This document shows positions 58,451-64,000 of a DNA stretch of 64,000 bases, piece after piece (position 1 is the stretch's first letter; each line of letters opens with the position of its first letter). The DNA lies in assembly GCA_019623805.1 (NCBI GenBank), contig CP053680.1, forward strand, positions 2,582,001 through 2,646,000, given 5' to 3'. The notes below the pieces were generated by a model, which was not told the origin of the DNA, did not search any database, and saw only the letters and a list, made by a program, of their open reading frames with translations. The position numbers and the translations under genes were made by a program. The DNA is from Gammaproteobacteria bacterium (ex Lamellibrachia satsuma) (GTDB lineage: Bacteria; Pseudomonadota; Gammaproteobacteria; Chromatiales; Chromatiaceae).

Positions 58451-59239
58451 ATGAAGTTGTTCAGTTTTCGGAACTTTCGTGTCCTGGTTCTGCTGATTCT
58501 GCTAGCCACAGCGGCTATTTACACTCACGGCCAGCGCCTGGATTCAACAGACTGGATCGATCCGCTGGAGGTGATGGTCTTTCCCATCAATGGTGATGAG
58601 GATCCGGGAACAGCCGTTTATATCAAGGGACTGACCGATGCGGATTTTGCGCCTATCGACAGATTCACCGGACGACAAGGTGAAAAGTACGACTTGCTGG
58701 CTGACCCACCGACCCTTACTCGTATTGGCCCTCTGGTATCTTCCGTGCCCCCCGAACCTCCTGAAATTGGTGCGAACGTGTTGAGCAGTGTCTTCTGGAG
58801 TCTGAGAATGCGCTATTGGGCCTGGAAGCATACTCCGGATGATGTTTCAAACCGGGAGCGGGTGAGGATCTTCGTGCGTTATCAACAGCCGGATGGCGGA
58901 GAGCCTTTGGTGCATTCACTCGGTTTGCAGAAAGGGTTGCTGGGCCTTGTGTATGCTTTTGCTGATGAGTCTCAGAACGCGAGGAACAACCTCGTGATAA
59001 CCCATGAGTTGCTGCACACAGTGGGTGCCACCGACAAATACGGTCCGGGTGGTGTGCCTCTCTTTCCTGACGGTTTCGCTGAACCCGATAGAAAGCCTTT
59101 TTTCCCCCAACGCCGCTGTGAAATCATGGCAGGACGGGTGATGCTGTCCGAAGAGGTGGTGGAGATGGCTTCAGGCCTGCGGCAGTGTCTGGTGGGAAAG
59201 GCGACAGCGCGTGAGATCGGTTGGATTGAGGGTGATTAA
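58451..59239 (+). CDS. Membrane-anchored zinc-metallopeptidase-like protein
   Basis: The 262-residue protein has an N-terminal anchor or signal helix (about 8-25). Near residue 184 it carries THELLHTVGATDKYG, an HExxHxxGxxD motif with the three likely zinc ligands of the metzincin/gluzincin kind and the catalytic Glu. A late Met (CEIMAGRVM) could be a met-turn. No family name is clear to me. It is divergent from soxX and convergent with the barrel-like gene, overlapping it by four bases. Confidence 0.65.
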   Translation: MKLFSFRNFRVLVLLILLATAAIYTHGQRLDSTDWIDPLEVMVFPINGDEDPGTAVYIKGLTDADFAPIDRFTGRQGEKYDLLADPPTLTRIGPLVSSVPPEPPEIGANVLSSVFWSLRMRYWAWKHTPDDVSNRERVRIFVRYQQPDGGEPLVHSLGLQKGLLGLVYAFADESQNARNNLVITHELLHTVGATDKYGPGGVPLFPDGFAEPDRKPFFPQRRCEIMAGRVMLSEEVVEMASGLRQCLVGKATAREIGWIEGD

Positions 59240-60042
59240 GGCGTCTTGCTTTGGGTTGCACCATCGAAACCCAGTTCGGTTGATGAGAGTGCCTCGTTGC
59301 TCTTTTCGCGTTCTGTTTTGATCGAATAGAGGTCAGTGCCGAACCTTCTGGAGCCAAAGAGCAAAGAGGGGTTGTTGCGATGCCGATCGATAAGACGGCC
59401 GTTCGAACCGAAAGCGTAGCGTAGTCCCAGAAAGATATACTCGTGGTCATTTTTCCCCATCGCCGCCGATCCCATTAAAGTCAGGCCCGGCATGGCGTCG
59501 GCAGCGGGTTGCACTTCAAATCCCAAGTGTCCCATTGGTTCGCCGTTGATCTGCGCTGCGCCGCCCTGAATAGAGAGGATCTCGAATGGGTAGAGACCGA
59601 TGTCGGCAAAGAGGTTGAATTGATTGTCCACGTCCCCGGTCTGATACTCCACACCTCCGCTGAGGGTGGTAATGGAGTTGTACCACTTTCCATCCAGTCC
59701 AAACCGGTTGACGTTAGCCGTACCCCACTGGAGGGTGGAGGCGCTGGCATCGAGCAGGCCCTGTTGCGGGTCGCTCCAGAAGACGTGCCCGCCAAGTCCG
59801 GTTACGCTGTCGTCTTCAAATTTTCCCAGGGTCCTGTCGATCTGCAATGAATAGGAGTCGGAAAGGGGAAGGCTGTAGTCGTCCATGAGAAGATTGGCGT
59901 TGTCCGGAGTGAGCAGACTGCTCACGTTGTCGCCCACTCCATCCCGGTTGAGTGAGGAATCATCAGCCACCGCGATTGCCGTGACCATGAGGAAGGTCAG
60001 GATGCATAGTAGTCGATGTATTAATCCGGTTTTCACGCTCAT
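59236..60042 (-). CDS. Putative outer-membrane beta-barrel-like protein
   Basis: The 268-residue protein has a signal peptide (ending AVA) and a mature sequence of alternating polar/hydrophobic strands (LGGHVFWSDPQQGLLDASAS, FGLDGKWYN, TLSGGVEYQTGDVD, YIFLGLRYAFG). The C-terminal 50 residues are charged and not barrel-like. Similar to small barrel proteins predicted in marine sulfur bacteria; no function can be given. Confidence 0.55.
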   Translation of the reverse strand: MSVKTGLIHRLLCILTFLMVTAIAVADDSSLNRDGVGDNVSSLLTPDNANLLMDDYSLPLSDSYSLQIDRTLGKFEDDSVTGLGGHVFWSDPQQGLLDASASTLQWGTANVNRFGLDGKWYNSITTLSGGVEYQTGDVDNQFNLFADIGLYPFEILSIQGGAAQINGEPMGHLGFEVQPAADAMPGLTLMGSAAMGKNDHEYIFLGLRYAFGSNGRLIDRHRNNPSLLFGSRRFGTDLYSIKTEREKSNEALSSTELGFDGATQSKTP

Positions 60043-60385
60043 TACCCTGTCACTGTTACATTGATGCTGCCTTGGTATTCCTCGAAATTATGCTGATTTC
60101 AGCGACTGAATTGCTTCCCGCAAACAGCCTTTGAGTACCAAGTGTAGCAGTCAAAATTGAGTCAGATAGTGAACGGGGTCGTCAATTGGGAATATTTCAG
60201 TGGAAGGGTAAGATTGCTGTTTGATCCGTGATTGGAAATGCCGCCGTGTATGGGCGGATATACCCTGTGACGTCTATACTGTGGCTGGAAAATCCGCTCC
60301 CGTGGCAGTACCTTAAATAGTACTGGCTCGGATTACGATTCGTTGTCAATCCGTGAGTTATTGTCGAAAAATGGGATCTTCAGAC
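60043..60385. other. Intergenic DNA before V-ATPase A remnant
   Basis: 343 bases without a gene. Near 60303-60330 an inverted repeat (CAGTACC...TAGTACTG) could form a small hairpin. Nothing else recognised. Confidence 0.35.
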
Positions 60386-62054
60386 ATGACCGATGCCGAC
60401 AAATTGGCCGAGGTGGTCGCCGTCCAGGAGGACATTATCACCATCGAGGTGCCGGAAACCGGTGTCCAGCCGCTGGTGAAGAATGAAGTGATCTATGTTC
60501 TGCCGCACCGGCAGGCTGAAGGCAGACAGGAGCGCCTCAAGGCAGAGGTGTTGCGGGTCGAGGGGCGCCGTGCAGTGGCACAGGTCTTTGAGAGCACCCG
60601 GGCGGTTGGTATTGGCGATCCCGTGGAGTAGTCCGGCAGGATGCTTTCGGTTACTCTGGGTCCGGGCCTGCTGGGGCAGGTATACGATGGTCTGCAGAAT
60701 CCCCTTGAAGGTCTCTCCATCAATTTCGGTAACTTTCTGCCTCGCGGCGTGGATCTGCCCGCCCTGGATCAGACCAGCCACTGGTCCTTCTTGCCCTGTG
60801 TGGAGACCGGCGCGGTGCTGCGTCCTGGTGATACCCTTGGCACAGTGCAGGAAGGACGCTTTACCCACAAGATCATGGTGCCGTTCGGTGAACGGGACGA
60901 GGTGACGGTGAGCTGGATTCAGCAGGGGACCTTCACGGTGGACATTCCGGTGGCGCGGATCCGGGACCAAAAGTGCCGGGAGCGAGCGGTCACTTTGGCG
61001 CAGGAGTGGCCGGTACGCCGGGTGCTGCCGGAGCGGCTGACCCGGCGAGGCAGCAGCAAACGGCTCTTTCCCGATGAGCCTTTGATCACCGGGCAGCGCT
61101 TGATCGACACTTTCTTCCCCATCGCCCATGGCGGCACCGGCTGTATTCCCGGCCCGTTCGGTGCCGGGAAAACGGTCCTGCAGAGCCTCATTTCCCGTTT
61201 TTCGGCAGTGGACGTGGTGATTGTAGTGGCCTGTGGCGGCGCGGGAGGCCTCGATCTATACCGGCATCACCCTGGGGGAATACTATCGGCAGATGGGATT
61301 CGATGTGCTGCTGATCGCTGACTCCACCTCCCGCTGGGCTCAGGTGATGCGCGAGACTTCTGGCCGTATGGAGGAGATCCCGGGTGAGGAGGCCTTTCCC
61401 GCCTATCTCGATTCATCCGTGCGGGGTATCTACGAGCGGGCCGGCATGATGCAGACCAACGACGGCTCGGTGGGCAGTCTGACCATGATCGGCACCGTCT
61501 CACCGGCCGGAGGCAACTTCGAGGAGCCGGTCACCCAGTCGACCTTGGGCACAGTCAAATGTTTTCTCGGCCTGAGTGCGGAACGGGCCTACAAACGATT
61601 CTATCCGGCTGTCGATCCCCTGCTCTCCTGGTCCCGCTACCATGAACAGCTGCGTCCCTGGTATGAGTTGAATGTATCCTCGGGATGGAGTAACCGGGTG
61701 GCGGAGATGACCGACCTGCTGGCAAGGGGGGAGCGTGTCACCCAGATGATGCAGATGACCGGCGAGGAGGGTATTACCCTGGAGGATTTTGTCTGGCAGC
61801 AGAAGGCCCTTTTTCTCGATATGGTTTTCCTGCAGCAGGATGCGTTCGACAAGGTGGATTCCAATTCCACACTGGAGCGCCAGGCGGAGATATTTAATCA
61901 GGTCTATGAGATTGTCGGCAACACCTATGCCTTCACCGACAAGGATGAGGCGCGCGGCCATTTCACCCGATTGACCGGCCTGTTCAAGAACTTGAACTAT
62001 GCCGGTCAAGATGAACCCCAGTATGGGGAGTACATAAACAGATTGCTGATTTGA
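60386..62054 (+). pseudogene. V-type ATPase catalytic subunit A with amber codon and frameshifting deletion
   Basis: Homology to subunit A covers nearly the whole gene: VAVQEDIITIEVPETG, LSVTLGPGLLGQVYDGLQNPL, P-loop GPFGAGKTV, then ASIYTGITLGEYYRQMG, DSTSRWAQVMRE and a complete C-terminus. Two lesions are visible. First, TAG at 60629-60631 interrupts GDPVE-stop-SGRM without frame change. Second, at about 61235 the text jumps from VVIVVACG directly to VAAREASIYTG in another frame. About 35 codons present in the family (ERAGEV to the NTSNMP-type segment) are missing. Short GTGGC repeats at the joint suggest slippage. The gene cannot give an active subunit. Confidence 0.93.
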
Positions 62055-62351
62055 CTGGAGCGAAGGTGGTCTCGTCTGCTGAAGTGGCTTGAGCTATCAT
62101 GGTGCGCGGGTTGCACCCAAGGAGGTTGTCGGATTTAACACTGTTTGGCTGCAAATCCCTGGATGGCGATCAACTCAGCTTATCAAACTCGTTAAATAGG
62201 CCCACTATTCGCCTCGTTCGATAAACTGATTTGATTCGCCCCCAGTGATTTTCGCTTCAAACTGATAAACCCGACAGCCTCCTAGGTTCTGAAGTCGTGT
62301 GATGTTGGTTGGCACGTTGAGTTAGTTCATCTCAGGAAGAGAGTTGTAGTC
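62055..62351. other. Intergenic DNA after V-ATPase A remnant
   Basis: About 300 bases where subunit B would be expected. I see no coding sequence, no B-subunit remnant and no clear terminator. Confidence 0.35.
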
Positions 62352-64000
62352 ATGCCCTGGTTGTATCCAATTGTTGCACTTTTCTTTCTCTCCGCGTGTG
62401 GGCAGGTATCGCGTCCGCAAATTGAAACGCCGGACCTCACGCCGCTCTTCGCAGAGATGCTGGAAACAACGAAAAACCAACCCCCGGTCGATTACCGGCA
62501 GCAGGTCAAACCGATCCTGGAGCAGCGCTGTGTGGTCTGTCATGGCTGTTACGACGCCCCTTGCCAGCTCAAACTGAGCGCCTATGAAGGATTGGCAAGA
62601 GGCGGCAGCAAGCAGGAGGTCTATGACGGTACTCGATTGATCTCTTCCAATCTCACACGCCTCTTCGAGGATGCCAAGACAACAACGGAGTGGCGTGAAA
62701 AGGGTTTTTTTCCGGTTCTCAACGAGGCGGAAAAGAGTGCCAGGGCCAATCTGGAAAACAGTGTAATGGCCGGTATGTTGGCACTCAAACAGTTGCATCC
62801 CCTGCCGGACGAAAAACGTCTGTCTGAGAGTTTTGATCTGAAACTGGATCGCGATCAGCAGTGTCCCAAACAGAGCGAATTCGCCGGTTTTAGTGCCATC
62901 TACCCGCTCTGGGGCATGCCATACGGTCTGCCCGGACTGGCTGACGAGGAGTACAGGACACTGCTCAACTGGCTCGCCCAGGGGGCTGAACCGGGCCAGC
63001 GCAGACCACTGTCAAATCAGATTCATCAGCGAATCTCGACATGGGAGGGCTTTCTCAACGGCGACTCTCTGAAACATCAATTGATGAGCCGTTACCTTTT
63101 CGAGCATCTTTTTGTCGCCAACCTCTATTTCGAGGATCTGGACAGGCGGGTATTCTTCAAGCTGGTTCGCTCAGCCACTCCGCCGGGTGAGTCCATTGAA
63201 CGGATCGTGACCCGCCGGCCTTATGACGATCCGGGTGTCGATCGGGTCTACTATCGCCTGGCGCGGGTGAAGACAACCATCCTGGCAAAGACCCACCTGC
63301 CCTACGCCTTGAGTCCAGCCCGACTGGTGCGGCTGGGTGAGCTGTTTATTCAACCGGATTACCCCGTCACCCGGCTGCCCTCTTATGCGGTGAAGGAGGC
63401 GTCCAATCCCTTCATTGCATTCTCTGAACTGCCGGTGGATGCACGCTACCGTTTTCTGCTGGATGATGCTCGCCACTTCATCAACGGCTTCATCAAAGGG
63501 CCGGTTTGCCGCGGACAGGTGGCCCTGAACGTAATCAACGACCATTTCTGGGTCTTTTTCATTGATCCGGACAGTCCGGTGATGCAAAACGAAGGCAATG
63601 CGCTGTTGCTCAAGGAGAGCAATGATCTTCGTCTTCCTGCACAGGATGAGAGTAATTCGATCCCGCTGCTCAGTTGGCTGAAGTACGCCAGATCCCGCAA
63701 GGCCTATCTGCAGGAGAAGCGGGAATACATGCGTGAGCAGTTTCCCGATGCAGGGGATGTCAATATCGACCTTGCCTGGAGAGGCAATAGCAATGCGGCG
63801 TTGACGGTCTTTCGCCACTTTGACAGTGCGACGGTCGTAGAAGGACTGGTGGGAGAGAACCCCAAGACCGCATGGGCCATCGGTTATGCGCTGTTCGAAC
63901 GGATTCACTATCTGCTGGTGGCCGGCTTCGATGTCTATGGCAATGCGGGGCACCAGCTGAACACCCGGCTCTATATGGATTTTCTGCGCATGGACGGCGA
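62352..64000 (+). CDS. cti: Cis/trans fatty-acid isomerase Cti (3' end beyond window)
   Basis: The open frame runs from ATG 62352 to the end of the window (549 codons, no stop). The product starts with a lipoprotein-like signal (FLSAC) and has the haem c motif CVVCHGCYDAPCQLKLS near residue 60. It continues with family features IYPLWGMPYGLPGL, FNGFIKGPVCRGQVALNVINDHFWVFF and LLVAGFDVYGNAGHQLNTRLYMDFLRM. Cti is a periplasmic cytochrome-type enzyme that turns cis into trans unsaturated fatty acids in phospholipids under membrane stress. The family is about 760 residues, so roughly 200 residues lie outside. Incomplete only because the window ends. Confidence 0.92.
   Translation, partial: MPWLYPIVALFFLSACGQVSRPQIETPDLTPLFAEMLETTKNQPPVDYRQQVKPILEQRCVVCHGCYDAPCQLKLSAYEGLARGGSKQEVYDGTRLISSNLTRLFEDAKTTTEWREKGFFPVLNEAEKSARANLENSVMAGMLALKQLHPLPDEKRLSESFDLKLDRDQQCPKQSEFAGFSAIYPLWGMPYGLPGLADEEYRTLLNWLAQGAEPGQRRPLSNQIHQRISTWEGFLNGDSLKHQLMSRYLFEHLFVANLYFEDLDRRVFFKLVRSATPPGESIERIVTRRPYDDPGVDRVYYRLARVKTTILAKTHLPYALSPARLVRLGELFIQPDYPVTRLPSYAVKEASNPFIAFSELPVDARYRFLLDDARHFINGFIKGPVCRGQVALNVINDHFWVFFIDPDSPVMQNEGNALLLKESNDLRLPAQDESNSIPLLSWLKYARSRKAYLQEKREYMREQFPDAGDVNIDLAWRGNSNAALTVFRHFDSATVVEGLVGENPKTAWAIGYALFERIHYLLVAGFDVYGNAGHQLNTRLYMDFLRMDG

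Noticed and set aside
63171..63953. 260-codon open frame on the minus strand near the window end
   Set aside because: It lies opposite the cti frame, which runs without a stop and shows haem and family motifs.

Overview
The window looks like part of the chromosome of a free-living or host-associated sulfur-oxidizing gammaproteobacterium, perhaps a relative of Sedimenticola or Thiodiazotropha. This is inferred from gene content: a soxXAKL block of the Allochromatium type, the ftsY-ftsE-ftsX order, a PEP-CTERM protein, an AmtB gene with sigma-54/NtrC-like signals, BvgS/TorS-like hybrid kinases and a large chemotaxis operon. The coding DNA is moderately GC-rich. One visibly AT-rich stretch (about 44.6-47.5 kb) stands out as foreign. 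No rRNA, CRISPR array or phage was seen.

Layout. 0.1-3 kb: PEP-CTERM protein, an OFA-type MFS transporter and a small membrane protein. 3-8.5 kb (minus strand): a three-gene signalling unit made of a secreted ethylbenzene-dehydrogenase-like haem-domain protein, a TorS-like hybrid kinase and a response regulator with an unassigned output domain. 8.6-11.2 kb: ftsY-ftsE-ftsX. 11.5-17.8 kb: paired M16 peptidases, rsmD, coaD, ferredoxin and gamma-glutamyltransferase, with dispersed palindromic repeats between them. 18-19.4 kb: an alanine-zipper lipoprotein ending in lysine, convergent with an L,D-transpeptidase. 19.5-25.6 kb: a giant three-receptor-domain hybrid kinase overlapping an HD-GYP response regulator. 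25.56-25.98 kb: a non-coding element bounded by perfect 45-bp inverted repeats.

26.1-41.9 kb: a chemotaxis operon with a sigma-28-like promoter in front: cheY, cheA, cheW, two PAS-containing transmembrane receptors, a second cheW, a ParA-like ATPase, a STAS protein, a CheZ-like protein, cheR, cheD, cheB (interrupted by an in-frame amber codon), then a second sigma-28-like promoter, a receptor-like protein and two STAS proteins. Three unrelated products (the CheZ-like protein, CheD and the last receptor) end in the same acidic -[IV]ELF tail. Two of them also carry a D-x3-Q motif like the CheZ active site.

42-49.5 kb: ychF and tRNA-Met(CAT), then a 4.2-kb accessory segment with decayed DNA, a MITE-like palindrome, an ankyrin-repeat gene, orphan small genes, at least one integron attC-like site and a 10-bp copy of the tRNA 3' end at its far side; then amtB and a queD-like gene. 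49.7-62 kb: a GNAT-type gene and a broken V-type ATPase locus. The B subunit is truncated at an IS256-family remnant, E and the DUF2764 subunit are intact, and the A subunit lies 6.4 kb away with an amber codon and a frameshifting deletion. Between these pieces sit an alarmone-hydrolase-like HD gene, two coiled-coil membrane proteins, soxXAKL, a zinc-metallopeptidase-like gene and a barrel-like protein gene. The window ends inside a cis/trans fatty-acid isomerase gene.
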